Positions 7,831 to 19,294 of a stretch of DNA of 64,000 nucleotides are shown here, in pieces. Under the pieces are notes generated by a model. It did no database searches. It saw only the letters and a program-made list of their open reading frames with translations, and had not been told where the DNA came from. The position numbers and the translations under genes are program-made. Source of the DNA: CATQHW01 sp965215345 (GTDB taxonomy: Bacteria; Spirochaetota; Spirochaetia; SZUA-6; Bin103); NCBI GenBank assembly GCA_965215345.1, contig CBDCDL010000002.1:372001-436000 (forward strand), in the 5' to 3' direction. Position 1 is the first letter of the stretch. Every line of letters begins with the position of its first letter.

Positions 7831-9822
7831 GTGGCCGACGGGCTGGACGCGGACGCGTGGCAGCAGCGCCTGGACCGCCTCAGCGCGGTGCTGGCGCCGA
7901 TCGCCGACCATGCCAACGAGCAGGCGACGTGGCGCTGTCCGTACAAGGACCGGCACGACCGCTGCACCGCCGTCTTCGGCTGCCGCAACCAGCGGCGGCC
8001 CGCGGCCGGCGACCGGCGCTTCGAGCCGGGGGCGGGCACGCCGCGATTCCTCTGTGCCGGCGACGACAAGCTCGACTACCGAAGTGCCTGGGAAGTCGAC
8101 GCCGAGGCGACGACTTCCCGGGAACGGCCGGCCGGGCGCACGTCGGAGCGCCAGCGACGCCGTGCGGGCGGGGAAGTCGAGAGTGCCGGCCACGGATCGG
8201 GGACCGTGTCCTGCGGCGCCGGACGGCTGAGCCCGATGGCAGGCTCCACCCTGTTCGACTATGCGGACCGCGCGTCGATGCGGGTGCCCAGCTCGTGTGC
8301 GCGGACCGGCATCTGCCACGAGTGCGTGGTCCGCGTCGACGCCGGCATCGCCGCGCTGAGCCCGCGCACGGAAGCGGAGCGCTTCCTGCAGGATCCGTTC
8401 CGGCTGGCGTGCCAGGCCGAGGTCACCGACCTGGCCGCCGACGTCGTTTTCCAGCCGTTGAGGCGCTCGCCGCGCATCCTCACGGACGGCAGCTCCGCGG
8501 GCCGTGAACGCGTCACCGACGTGGAATTGCGCGCCGCTGGCGAGGCCTCCGGCGCGCGCGACCGCTTCCGCGGCCGCGAGCTCGGACTCGCCATCGACCT
8601 GGGCACCACCACGGTGGTGATGAAGGTGATCGACCTGGCAGCGGCAGCGACCATCGTCACCGCCTCCTTCGCCAACCCGCAGGGGTTCGCGGGCTCGGAC
8701 ATCATGCACCGCATCTCCTACGCCGCCGGCGCCTTCACCGACGAGCTGCAGCACGCGATCGTCAGCGCCATCAACACCGAGATCCGCACCGTGGCGCGTT
8801 CCTGCGGCTTCCGCCGCACCTCGGTGACGCAGATGGTGGTGGCCGGTAACCCGACCATGCGCGACATCCTGTTCGGAGTGGACGTGCAGGGGCTTGGCCA
8901 GCGCCCGTACCGCTCCAGCGTGGAGGCGGATTTCCGCGCCGGCCGCCGCGCGACCACGGCGCTGCAGGCGCCCGCGCGGCAGCTCGGCCTGCACCTGAAC
9001 CCGCGTGCCCGCGTCGTCGGCCTGCCCATCATCGGCAGCCACGTCGGCGCCGACACCGTCGCGTGCCTGCTGGCGATCGGCATGGCCGACCAGGACCGGC
9101 CGGTGATGCTGGTCGACGTGGGCACCAACACCGAGGTGGTGGTCGGCCACCGCGACCGGCTGATCGCCGCCTCCTGTCCGGCCGGCCCCGCGTTCGAGGG
9201 CGGGCTGATCACCTACGGCATGCCCGCCTACGACGGCGCCATCGAGTCGCTGCGCTGGGAGGACGGGAGCTTCTCCTTTCACACCATCGGCGGCGGACCG
9301 CCGGAAGGCATCTGCGGGTCGGGCCTGATCGACCTGATCGCGGAGCTGCGCCGCCACGACCTGATCACCCCCAAGGGGGTGTTCACCGCGGACCGGCGGC
9401 TCAAGGAGATCGACGTGGTGCCGGACCGCATCACCTTCTCGCGTGCCGACGCCAGCGCGATGGCGCAGGCGAAAGCGGCCAACTACTGCGGCCAAGTGAT
9501 CGCCATGCGCCACTTCGGCATCGACCCCGCGGAGCTGCACCGCCTCTATCTGGCCGGCGGCTTCGCCACCTACGTCGACGCGCGCAACGCGATTCAAGTC
9601 GGCATGCTGGCCCCCGTTCCCGTCGAGCGGATCGAGAAGGTGGGCAACGCCGCAGTCGAGGGGGCGCGAATCGCGCTACTCTCCGAAGCGGAGCGCGAGC
9701 GCATCGACGCGCTGGCGCAGCGCATCGAGCACGTCGAGCTGGAGCTGGAGCCGGATTTCTTCGATCTGTTCGTGGACGGTTGCCGCTTCGAGCCGATGCG
9801 GCTCGGCGCCGCGGCGCGCTGA
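7831..9822 (+). CDS. Corrinoid protein reductive activator (2Fe-2S + ASKHA/DUF4445), with extra Cys-rich N-terminus
   Basis: Start is taken as the GTG at 7831. About 663 residues. Residues 1-90 are an unusual Cys module: RCPYKDRHDRC, FGCRNQ, FLCAGDDKLDYRSAWE. After a charged linker comes a plant-type 2Fe-2S domain (about 140-220) with SSCARTGICHECVV and a distal FRLACQ Cys. Then follows the ASKHA ATPase-like activator domain: LGLAIDLGTTTVVMKVIDL, MVVAGNPTMRDILFG, DVGTNTEVVVGHRD, GICGSGLIDLIAEL and LAGGFATYVDARNA. This family re-reduces inactive Co(II) corrinoid to Co(I) using ATP. It lies 40 bases after the corrinoid gene it is expected to serve. Confidence 0.85.
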   Translation: MADGLDADAWQQRLDRLSAVLAPIADHANEQATWRCPYKDRHDRCTAVFGCRNQRRPAAGDRRFEPGAGTPRFLCAGDDKLDYRSAWEVDAEATTSRERPAGRTSERQRRRAGGEVESAGHGSGTVSCGAGRLSPMAGSTLFDYADRASMRVPSSCARTGICHECVVRVDAGIAALSPRTEAERFLQDPFRLACQAEVTDLAADVVFQPLRRSPRILTDGSSAGRERVTDVELRAAGEASGARDRFRGRELGLAIDLGTTTVVMKVIDLAAAATIVTASFANPQGFAGSDIMHRISYAAGAFTDELQHAIVSAINTEIRTVARSCGFRRTSVTQMVVAGNPTMRDILFGVDVQGLGQRPYRSSVEADFRAGRRATTALQAPARQLGLHLNPRARVVGLPIIGSHVGADTVACLLAIGMADQDRPVMLVDVGTNTEVVVGHRDRLIAASCPAGPAFEGGLITYGMPAYDGAIESLRWEDGSFSFHTIGGGPPEGICGSGLIDLIAELRRHDLITPKGVFTADRRLKEIDVVPDRITFSRADASAMAQAKAANYCGQVIAMRHFGIDPAELHRLYLAGGFATYVDARNAIQVGMLAPVPVERIEKVGNAAVEGARIALLSEAERERIDALAQRIEHVELELEPDFFDLFVDGCRFEPMRLGAAAR

Positions 9823-9855
9823 CGCCAGGAACGAAGACCCAAAGGAGATTCACGG

Positions 9856-10896
9856 TTGGGCGACCATAACGGACGATTCACGACGATTGGCGAGAACATT
9901 CACACCACCCGCGTGTTGCTGCGCCGCGGCAAGCGCATCGTGGCAGCGCCCGACGGACGCGAGTCCGTGCGCTTTCGCGATCGCGGCGGCGGCAGCCGCT
10001 ACCTGCCGATCCCGGACGACGCGAAGAAGGGACAGGACTACGAGGAGGGCCGCGTCAAGCACGTGGGCATCGCGGTACGCACGGCCATGGCCGACGGGCC
10101 GGACACGCCGGTGGCGCTGGAGTACCTGGCGACCCTGGTGGACCGCCAGGAACGCGCCGGCGCGGACTACCTGGACCTGAACGTCGACGAGGTGTCGCTC
10201 AAGCCGGAGGAACAGCAGCAGGCCATGGCGTGGCTGGCCGGCATGGTGCAGGACACCGGCTCGACGCCGCTGTCGGTCGATTCCTCCAACAGCGACACGA
10301 TCCGCAGGGGGCTGGAGGTGGTCGACGCGGACCGGGCGGGCCGGCCGCTGATGAACTCCGCGTCGCTGGAACGGATCGAGGTGCTGGACGACGTGAAGCG
10401 ACTCGGCACCCGCGTCGTGGTCACCGCCGCCGGCGACTCCGGCATGCCGGCGGGCGCCGGCGAACGGGTGGACAACGCCACCCGCATCATCGAGGCGGCG
10501 CTCGGCAAGGGCATCGAGGCGGCCGACATCTTCGTCGATCCGCTGGTCTTCCCGATCTCGGTCGACGTCGAGTTCGGCAACCACTGTCTGGACGCCATCC
10601 GCACGATCCGCGGCCGCTTCGGACCCGACATCCACATCACCGGCGGCTTCAGCAACGTGTCGTTCGGGATGCCGCAGCGGCGGCTGATCAACGACGTGTT
10701 CCTGCTCCTGGCGCTGCAGGCCGGCGCCGACTCCGGCATCGTCGATCCCGTGACCAGCCACCTGGAAGAGGTGCGCGGCATGGACCGCGAATCGGTCCGC
10801 TACCAGATGGCGGAGGACCTGCTGCTGGGTCGCGACGACCGCTGCAAGGCGTTCCTGCGCGCGCATCGCCGGGGGCACCTCGACAATGGGGCCTGA
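9856..10896 (+). CDS. Methyltetrahydrofolate:corrinoid methyltransferase (pterin-binding, methyltransferase II)
   Basis: A TTG at 9856 is chosen because AAAGGAGA lies 7 bases upstream and the fold begins at once (RFTTIGENIHTTRVLLRRGK). The pterin-binding TIM-barrel signals are present: DYLDLNVDEVS, TPLSVDSSN, LMNSASLE, FVDPLVFPISVD and HITGGFSNVSFGMPQRRLIN. These match the MetH/AcsE/MtrH-like CH3-H4folate group. It would transfer the methyl group from the corrinoid protein to tetrahydrofolate (or the reverse), closing the four-gene pathway. Length (346) is slightly above the single-domain average because of an inserted loop near residues 30-60. Confidence 0.88.
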   Translation: MGDHNGRFTTIGENIHTTRVLLRRGKRIVAAPDGRESVRFRDRGGGSRYLPIPDDAKKGQDYEEGRVKHVGIAVRTAMADGPDTPVALEYLATLVDRQERAGADYLDLNVDEVSLKPEEQQQAMAWLAGMVQDTGSTPLSVDSSNSDTIRRGLEVVDADRAGRPLMNSASLERIEVLDDVKRLGTRVVVTAAGDSGMPAGAGERVDNATRIIEAALGKGIEAADIFVDPLVFPISVDVEFGNHCLDAIRTIRGRFGPDIHITGGFSNVSFGMPQRRLINDVFLLLALQAGADSGIVDPVTSHLEEVRGMDRESVRYQMAEDLLLGRDDRCKAFLRAHRRGHLDNGA

Positions 10897-10915
10897 GGCA
10901 TGGCCATGATACCCG

Positions 10916-11212
10916 ATGGCTGAGTACAGGGTGCTATCGTGGCGCGGCATCCCCGCTCAGGTGAAGGTGTACGGCGAGGGGAGAACGCTGTCCGCGCCGA
11001 TGCCCGACCGCTACCAGACCGAGATCGACCGGGTCGCCATGCGGGAAGGGCTGACCGGCAGCGACGCCTACCTCGAGCACTGGAAGTGGGGGAAGCGCAC
11101 GGCCCGTGACGGCACCGCCAGGCAGGTGCTGGACGAGGTCATCGCGGAGCTCACCGCGGAGTGGGGCCCGAAGCTGCCGTCCATGCCGGGCGCGGACGGC
11201 GGGGTTCGATAA
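10916..11212 (+). CDS. Small 'virulence factor' family protein (PF13769-like)
   Basis: The 98-residue protein reads MAEYRVLSWRGIPAQVKVYG, then MPDRYQTEIDRVAMREGLTG and LEHWKWGKRTARDGTA. This pattern, with YRVLSWRGIPAQVK and the Tyr-Leu-x-x-Trp segment, is that of a small family named virulence factor in databases but often found beside corrinoid methyltransferase genes. Its spacing of 19 bases after the pterin methyltransferase supports membership of the operon. The molecular role is not known. Confidence 0.65.
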   Translation: MAEYRVLSWRGIPAQVKVYGEGRTLSAPMPDRYQTEIDRVAMREGLTGSDAYLEHWKWGKRTARDGTARQVLDEVIAELTAEWGPKLPSMPGADGGVR

Positions 11213-11245
11213 CGCGGGCCGCCTCAGGGTACGCTAAGCTAAGGC

Positions 11246-11548
11246 ATGGCCACCCGCCCTCGACTGACCTTCGACAAGACCGAGTTGGTGCTGATCGACA
11301 TGGAAGCCCGGAAGCCGGCCGTGCACAACCTGAGCCGCGACGACCTGGTGCGGTTCCGGATGACCCGCAAGCGGGCGTTCGCCGTGTACCGGTTCGTGGA
11401 GGACGACGTGCTGGAGTTGCACGTGCGCGGCCAGATCGAGCCGCTGCTGATGCGCCGGCGCCGCAACCGCGAACTGTTCGACGGCTACCTGGACGGCGCC
11501 CGGAAGTTCTGCGAGGCGAACCAGATTCCCTTCGTGGACGAGACGTGA
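11246..11548 (+). CDS. Hypothetical protein downstream of methyl-transfer operon
   Basis: A 100-residue, strongly basic and acidic protein beginning MATRPRLTFDKTELVLIDME. It contains VRFRMTRKRAFAVYRFVEDD and IEPLLMRRRRNRELFDGYLD, suggesting an alpha-beta fold without membrane segments. It sits 33 bases after the virulence-factor-like gene and 22 bases before the aldolase gene, all on one strand. I do not recognise the family. Confidence 0.5.
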   Translation: MATRPRLTFDKTELVLIDMEARKPAVHNLSRDDLVRFRMTRKRAFAVYRFVEDDVLELHVRGQIEPLLMRRRRNRELFDGYLDGARKFCEANQIPFVDET

Positions 11549-11570
11549 GAGACAACGAGAGGAGCTCGAC

Positions 11571-12347
11571 ATGAGAGTCAGCAAGACCCTGGCCAAGCTG
11601 CGCGCCGGACGCACCGCACGCATCTGCGGACTGGGCCACTACATTCCGGCCTTCCTGCGCCACGCGGCGCACCTGGGCTTCGACTGCATCTGGCTGGACC
11701 TGGAGCACCGCGCGATGGAGCAGCGCGAGCTGCAGTCGCTGCTGGTGCTGTCGCACCTGGTCGACATCGACATGATGGTGCGCGTGCCGCTGGTCGACGG
11801 CGCACAGCTCTATCGCGTGCTTGAGGACGGGGCGACCGGGATGATGTTCCCGCTGGTCAACACCCCGGAGCGAGCTCGGCAGATCGTGCAGGCGGTCAAG
11901 TTCCCGCCGACAGGCAGCCGCGGCATGGACGGCGCCGGCCTGGACGGCGACTACTACCTGGACGCCGGTGAGACCTACGCGGAGGACGTCAATCGCGAGA
12001 CCTTCGTGGTGGTCCAGATCGAGACCCCGCAGGCGGTCGAGAACGCCGACGCGATCGCGGCCGTGGACGGCGTCGACGGGCTGTTCATCGGGCCCGCCGA
12101 CCTCACGCTGCGTATTCGGCACCACGAAGGCGATCTGGATATCGACGCCGCCACCGACCGGGTGGCCGCCGCAGCAGCACGCCACGGCAAGGCGTGGGGG
12201 CGGCCGGGCGACGCGGCGCTGACCGCGGACATCCACGCCAAGGGCGCTCAGCTCCTGGTGCAGGGCAGCGAGTTCATGGGCATGATCAACGAGCTGCAGC
12301 ATGGCCGGGACGTGTTCGACGATCTGCTGGCCGCCGAGTCCTCCTGA
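11571..12347 (+). CDS. HpcH/HpaI-type pyruvate aldolase
   Basis: The ATG at 11571 follows GAGAGGAG. The 258-residue protein shows the family landmarks in order: FDCIWLDLEHRAMEQ, MVRVPL (substrate-binding Arg), DGATGMMFPLVNTPERA, GSRGMDGAG, VVVQIETPQAVENAD (metal-binding Glu) and VDGLFIGPADLTL. Members cleave 2-keto-3-deoxy sugar acids or 4-hydroxy-2-ketoacids to pyruvate plus an aldehyde, using a divalent metal. The UxaA-type dehydratase directly downstream would supply a 2-keto-3-deoxy acid, so the two probably form a short sugar-acid catabolic unit. The exact sugar is not shown. Confidence 0.85.
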   Translation: MRVSKTLAKLRAGRTARICGLGHYIPAFLRHAAHLGFDCIWLDLEHRAMEQRELQSLLVLSHLVDIDMMVRVPLVDGAQLYRVLEDGATGMMFPLVNTPERARQIVQAVKFPPTGSRGMDGAGLDGDYYLDAGETYAEDVNRETFVVVQIETPQAVENADAIAAVDGVDGLFIGPADLTLRIRHHEGDLDIDAATDRVAAAAARHGKAWGRPGDAALTADIHAKGAQLLVQGSEFMGMINELQHGRDVFDDLLAAESS

Positions 12348-12378
12348 GGGGCGCCGCTCCCTCGCCTGCGCGGGTCGG

Positions 12379-15090
<2,712 letters not shown>

Positions 15091-15145
15091 CGCCGCGGGC
15101 TCCGACCGGAACGGCGTTCAGCAGGGTGATGTCCGGCTCCAGGCG

Positions 15146-16018
15146 CTACGCCTCCTCGATCAGCCGCTCGAACACCGGCGCCCGCAGGACGCCGACGCGC
15201 GTCTGATCCACGAAGCTGACCTCGCAGTAGAGCCCCGGCCGCACGGCGAGGGCTCCGGCCGGTATCTCGACCAGCGCCTCATCGGTCACGCGCTCGCGCA
15301 GCAGGCGCGCAAGTCGCAAGCGCTCGCCCTCCCCATAGCCGGTGCCGACCCGGCCGGCATAGGTCAGCACGCCGTCGCGGTCCATTGCCACCGCGACGCT
15401 CTGGATGTCGCCGGTCTCCTGCGGCAGGTAGCCGACGATCGCGCACAGGGCATGCAGCCGCCGCTTCACCTTGATCCACGCGTCCGAGCGCCGCCCGGGC
15501 CGGTACGAGCTGTCCAGGCGCTTGCCCATGATCCCCTCCATGCCCTTCGCGCACGCGCGCTCGTACAGCCTGCGCCCTGCCGTCGGGATCGCCTCCGAGA
15601 TCATCATCGGCTCCGGGGTATCGAGCTGCAGCAGCCGCTCCCGGCGGACGCGTAGCGGGTCCGCCATGACCGGCTGGAAGTCCCGGTAGAGCAGATCGAA
15701 GGCGATGAACCCGACCGGTTGCCGCGCCGCCAGTGCCTCGGCACGCCGCGTACCGCGTGCCTGATCGCGCGGCTGCAGGGACTCGAAGTCGGGCACGCCG
15801 TCGGCGCCCAGGGCGACGATCTCGCCGTCGACCACGCTGCCGTCCGGCAACGCGGCCAGGGGAGCGAGCTCCGGGTACTGGGCGGTCACGTCGCGGCCGC
15901 CGCGGCTGACCAGCCGCAGCGAGCGGTGCTCGACGTGCGCCATGGTGCGGAACCCGTCCCACTTGATCTCGAACAGGTGATCCGCCGAATCGAACGGACT
16001 GCCGCTGGTGGCCAGCAT
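15146..16018 (-). CDS. ATP-dependent DNA ligase (LigD-type ligase domain, NHEJ)
   Basis: 290 residues. The nucleotidyl-transferase motif EIKWDGFR near residue 17 carries the adenylated Lys. Further ligase motifs are VDGEIVAL, FIAFDLLYRD, EGIMGKRLDSSYRPGRRSDA and WIKVKRRLHALCAIVGYLPQ, and the OB-fold end reads LYCEVSFVDQTRVGVLRAPV. It is the ligase module only, without the polymerase or phosphoesterase domains of large LigD. It lies directly downstream of ku on the same strand (35-base gap), which is the classic minimal non-homologous end-joining pair. The ATG at 16018 is the only ordinary start after the ku stop, although the frame is open upstream to that point (PDLPRLIAPM). Confidence 0.88.
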   Translation of the reverse strand: MLATSGSPFDSADHLFEIKWDGFRTMAHVEHRSLRLVSRGGRDVTAQYPELAPLAALPDGSVVDGEIVALGADGVPDFESLQPRDQARGTRRAEALAARQPVGFIAFDLLYRDFQPVMADPLRVRRERLLQLDTPEPMMISEAIPTAGRRLYERACAKGMEGIMGKRLDSSYRPGRRSDAWIKVKRRLHALCAIVGYLPQETGDIQSVAVAMDRDGVLTYAGRVGTGYGEGERLRLARLLRERVTDEALVEIPAGALAVRPGLYCEVSFVDQTRVGVLRAPVFERLIEEA

Positions 16019-16053
16019 CGGGGCGATGAGACGCGGCAGATCCGGCAGAATGC

Positions 16054-16917
16054 CTACACCGCCTTCTTCGCCGCCGAGTGGCGCGCTCCCGCGCTCGGCG
16101 ACGCTTCGGCCGGGGCCTCGGCGGTCGCGCCGGCTTTCTGCGCCTCGGCGACGCTCTTCTTGAGAGCGTCCATGAGGTTGATGATCTTGGGTTCCTCCGC
16201 GTCCTCAGCCTGCACAACCTCCTGACCCTCGACCTTCATGCGGATCAGCTCGGTCAGCTTGGTGTGGTACCGGTCGTCGTAGGTGGCCAAGTCGAAGTCC
16301 TGCATCCGGGAGGCGCCGATCAAGGTGTTGGCCAGCGCCAGCTCCTCGTCGGAGACCTCCATGTCGACCACCTCTTCGCGCAGCGACTCGGACGACTGCA
16401 CCTTGGCGTGGTGATACAGCACCGTGAGCCCCAACAGGTCGCCGATCGGCCTCAGCAGCACGATCTGCTCGCGCCCGCCGATCACCACCTGCGCCAGAGC
16501 GTGCACGCCGTTCTCCTGCATGCCGCGGTGCAGCAACGCGTACGGCTTCTGCCCCGGCGTGCCGTCGGGCACCAAGTAGTAGGTGCGGCCCGCGTGATAC
16601 ACCGGGTCCACCGCGTCAGGCGGGATGAACCCCTCGATGTTGATCGAGTGGTCGCTCTGCGTGCGCAGCTTCTCCAGTTCATCGTCCTCGATGATGACGT
16701 ACTCGCCCTTGCTGTGCTCGTAGCCCTTGACGATCTGGTCGGAAGCCAGCTCGCCGTGCTCGGGGCAGACCTTCTGGTACTTGACGCGGGTGTTGCAATC
16801 CTTGTGCAACTGGTTCAGCCGGATGTCGCCGCCCGATCTGATCGCCGTGAATCCGCGCACCGGCACGGACACCAAGCTCAGCTTCAGGAACGCCCTCCAG
16901 CTCGATCGTGGAGCCAT
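16054..16917 (-). CDS. ku: Ku protein (NHEJ DNA-end binding)
   Basis: 287 residues beginning MAPRSSWRAFLKLSLVSVPV, a typical bacterial Ku opening. The bridge and core follow: IRLNQLHKDCNTRVKYQKVC, GYEHSKGEYVIIEDDELEKL, VYHAGRTYYLVPDG, and the C-terminal YDDRYHTKLTELIRMKVEGQ. A low-complexity Ala/Lys tail ends AAKKAV, as in many homodimeric Ku proteins, where it helps DNA sliding and ligase recruitment. It partners the ligase gene 35 bases downstream. Confidence 0.93.
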   Translation of the reverse strand: MAPRSSWRAFLKLSLVSVPVRGFTAIRSGGDIRLNQLHKDCNTRVKYQKVCPEHGELASDQIVKGYEHSKGEYVIIEDDELEKLRTQSDHSINIEGFIPPDAVDPVYHAGRTYYLVPDGTPGQKPYALLHRGMQENGVHALAQVVIGGREQIVLLRPIGDLLGLTVLYHHAKVQSSESLREEVVDMEVSDEELALANTLIGASRMQDFDLATYDDRYHTKLTELIRMKVEGQEVVQAEDAEEPKIINLMDALKKSVAEAQKAGATAEAPAEASPSAGARHSAAKKAV

Positions 16918-17064
16918 CTCTTGTCACCTGCCTCTCTTCGTTTCTCGGCTCCGGGCCGGCTTGATTGTAGCACTTCGTCACGTGGGGTTCGGGCGAGCGC
17001 TTCGACTTCCAGCCTTACGCGCGCCCGCGGACGCAACGTAGTAGGCCGCGACCTCCGGCAGGCC

Positions 17065-17451
17065 TCAGGAAGGTCGCACGTACGGTGGGCGAAGGCGACG
17101 AAACATCGGGTAGTGACGGGTGTTCAACGTCTTCAATTCCAGTTCGTGACCGTCCGCCGTAGCCGCGATCATCCCATCGGCCAGCCCTGTGCCGTGGGAC
17201 GGCCCGAAGTCGCGACGATGGAGACCGGCCGCTTTCGCGATGTCCAGATCAATCGGGATCACGGGAAACAAACGGACGAACTCCTCAAGCTTGAACGTCT
17301 CATCGCCCTCTCTCACGCCGGCAAAGAGCTCGGCCACCGTTACCGCCGACAGAGAGATCTCTTTCTCATGCTCCCGGACGAACGCGACCGCTGCCCGCTC
17401 GCCGCGCAGGTAGTCGATCGCGATGTCGGTATCCACGAGAAGGCGGCTCAT
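17065..17451 (-). CDS. vapC: PIN-domain ribonuclease toxin (VapC type)
   Basis: About 128 residues starting MSRLLVDTDIAIDYLRGERA. The PIN acidic residues are visible: Asp in LLVDTDI, Glu in VTVAELFAG, and Asp in GLADGMIAATA. The C-terminus LKTLNTRHYPMFRRL is standard for VapC. The ATG overlaps the antitoxin stop by four bases (ATGA), indicating coupled translation. It is expected to cut RNA, often initiator tRNA, when antitoxin is lost. All catalytic residues seem present, so the module may be active. Confidence 0.85.
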   Translation of the reverse strand: MSRLLVDTDIAIDYLRGERAAVAFVREHEKEISLSAVTVAELFAGVREGDETFKLEEFVRLFPVIPIDLDIAKAAGLHRRDFGPSHGTGLADGMIAATADGHELELKTLNTRHYPMFRRLRPPYVRPS

Positions 17452-17690
17452 CGCGAAAGGTCTCTGTCCAGTGTGGTGCGCGCGCCGTGCAACTCGGCGA
17501 GGTCGCCTCGATCTGCCCACAGACCGGCGGCGGCTCGCAGCACGTCCCGCCGGCGCTCGTCTGCATGGCGTCCGAGGTACTCGTCCAGGGCGTCTCGAAT
17601 CAGCTCACTCATGGGTCGGCCAGCGCGTGCAGCCCGGTTCCCGAGGCTGTCCCTCTGCTCGTCGGTCAGATAGATCTGTGTTCTCGTCAC
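17448..17690 (-). CDS. vapB: Ribbon-helix-helix antitoxin (VapB type)
   Basis: About 80 residues with the N-terminal beta strand TRTQIYLTDEQRDSLGNRAA and the helix pair ending SELIRDALDEYLGR, typical of RHH antitoxins. The C-terminal region (LRAAAGLWADRGDLAELHGA) would bind the toxin. The GTG at 17690 is chosen because GGAG lies seven bases upstream and the RHH strand starts there; an ATG at 17708 would add six residues. It precedes and overlaps vapC. Confidence 0.8.
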   Translation of the reverse strand: MTRTQIYLTDEQRDSLGNRAARAGRPMSELIRDALDEYLGRHADERRRDVLRAAAGLWADRGDLAELHGARTTLDRDLSR

Positions 17691-17783
17691 GGTCAAACTC
17701 CAAAGCATACATTAGCCATATACATCACCCGCGCCAACCAACGCCCACGGCATCACGAGATGCCGCGCGACACGGCCCGTACC

Positions 17784-18606
17784 TCAGCGAGCCCGCCACC
17801 GGCCGATCGCCTCGGCGACGCCGCAGTGGCCGCCGGCTGCCACCACGTCGAAGCGAGCGAGCAGCTCCGGCACCGCGTTGGCGACCACGTAGCTGGAACC
17901 GGCCCACTCCAGCAGGTCCCGATCGTTGTAGTCGTTGCCGACCGCAGACGTCGCCGCGGCGGATGCCGTGCCGCGCCGCCAGCCACGCCGCCGATTGGCT
18001 CTTGGACACCTCGCGGGGGTACACCTCGATCCAGGTCGAGCGATGGTCCATCGGTGAAGTGGCCCTGATCACTGTGAGATGCGGGAGCAGGTTCGCGACT
18101 TGGTCACTCGACGGCTCCGTGCGATCGGCCGGCACCACGGCGACCAACTGCGTGCTGGGCCCCACCTCGCCGTCGAGCGGAGCCGCGAACGCGCGATACC
18201 GCTCCATCCGTCCGTGGAAGTCGGCGTTCGGCCGGCCCGACCATCGGTACTGGAAGTGGTGGTTGTCCGGGATCGGCCGGTGCACCATGAAGTCCAAGTC
18301 AAAGCCGTCCAGCACCCGCACCGCCGTCTCTGTCTCCGCGGCCGTCAGAGAGTGAGAGCGCAGCAACCGGCGATCGCGCATGTCGTAGATGCCCGCGCCC
18401 GACGAGCACACCACGTAGTCGACCGGAAAGCGCTCGCGCTCGACCATGCCGAACGAGTGCAGATGCCGCCCGGTGGCGATGGCGCGCCGGCACCCCTCCC
18501 GCCCCAGCCGGGCGAGCGCCGCGCGGTCACAGTCACGTAGCCTCCGGTCGCCCCCAAGCAGGGTGCCGTCCAGGTCCGTGACCAGCAGTCCCCGGGGTCG
18601 TCTCAC
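17784..18606 (-). pseudogene. HAD-IIB phosphatase, frameshifted duplicate
   Basis: The start (GTG, VRRPRGLLVTDLDGTLLGGD) holds the catalytic DLDGT motif. The body matches the intact copy at 25831-26655 through VSKSQSAAWLAARHGIRRGD. A two-base deletion near 17960 then moves the proper ending (VGNDYNDRDLLEWAGSSYVV and GGHCGVAEAIGRW) into another frame, so the motif IV acidic residues are lost from the main product. Upstream the frame is open into the ImmA-like remnant, giving an accidental fused reading frame of 389 residues. The family dephosphorylates sugar phosphates. Confidence 0.75.
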
Positions 18607-18962
18607 GAATCGACCGGCTGCCGGTTGCTCAATCGAGCGTATGGCACGCTCCCGGATGCGGTCAGGATGTGTTCGCAGACAAGTCCAACGTGGACGACTG
18701 GCGTGCGAGCGCGTGCTCGAATCCGGGCCGCGATGGGGTCGAAAGCATACCGCGTCACCGACCGCCCGCGCGAACGCGAAGTTGTTCGTCCTCGCGCCGG
18801 CGTCCGCCGATCTGCTGCCCTGCTGATGATCGTGCAGGTGGATTCGGGTTCCACCGTCGGTACGAGCCACCAACGCCCGCACGCCGCTGAACAACCTGGC
18901 ACGTTCGAACCTTGCGCCACCCAGTTGGCGCTCAAGAAACGCTTGCGAAGCAGAGCGACGGT
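18607..18962 (-). pseudogene. Truncated ImmA/IrrE-like gene fragment
   Basis: This fragment reads MFSGVRALVARTDGGTRIHL and GARTNNFAFARAVGDAVCF, nearly identical to residues in the full gene at 26678-27967. It lacks the first ~280 residues, and its C-terminal part is replaced by a short unrelated stretch before running in frame into the HAD pseudogene. Beyond 18962 the sequence no longer matches the right copy. A separate protein-like fragment (HVYIETRAREAAEVGFVLFC) lies on the minus strand at about 18962-19082 and is of unknown origin. Confidence 0.65.
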
Positions 18963-19084
18963 AGATATGAACCCAGCGGCCGACTTCTCGAACTCGTCAG
19001 CCTGCTGGCTCTGACTGTCGTAGCAGAACAGCACGAATCCGACTTCGGCGGCTTCCCGGGCTCGCGTTTCGATGTAAACGTGCC

Positions 19085-19282
19085 CGCGTCGGCACCCCGC
19101 AGGCGATCACCGACACGGCCCACAAGATGGCGCGCATCATCTACCATCTGGTGACCCGCCACGAGCTCTACGATGACCGGATGCTGTTCGGCCAACAGCA
19201 TCAGGACCGAAAACGCCACGAGCGCCTACTTCGCAATCAGGCGCGCGCACTCGGCTTCAACTTGGTCCCGGAAACTGCCTGA
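19085..19282 (+). mobile_element. IS110-family transposase C-terminal remnant
   Basis: An open stretch without its own start reads RVGTPQAITDTAHKMARIIY, then HLVTRHELYDDRM and ARALGFNLVPETA before the TGA at 19282. AIT-TAHK-ARIIYH and the closing LGF-LVP are the C-terminal signature of IS110 DEDD/Ser transposases. The catalytic N-terminal part is absent, so this is a scar of a past insertion at the edge of the duplicated block. Confidence 0.6.
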
Positions 19283-19294
19283 TTCTGCTTGTTT

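Larger units (their letters stand above)
17784..18962 (-). repeat. Direct repeat block, left copy (HAD phosphatase + ImmA-like remnant)
   Basis: This block is a close, degenerate copy of 25831-27131 in the same orientation. The HAD part matches along its length. After a region that differs (about 18620-18733), the match resumes at GAAAGCATACCGCGTCACCG (18732 onward) and runs to the AGAGCGACGGT ending at about 18962. The left copy lacks roughly 180 bases present in the right copy and most of the ImmA-like gene. The two copies bracket the three-GTPase operon. Confidence 0.8.

Noticed and set aside
7657..9597. Minus-strand open frame of 646 codons opposite the corrinoid activator
   Set aside because: Shadow of a GC-rich gene; the plus strand carries clear 2Fe-2S and ASKHA motifs.
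17725..18894. A genuine ImmA-HAD fusion protein
   Set aside because: The joined frame results from deletion of the gene boundary and of the HAD C-terminal frame; the intact copy at 25831-27967 has two separate genes.
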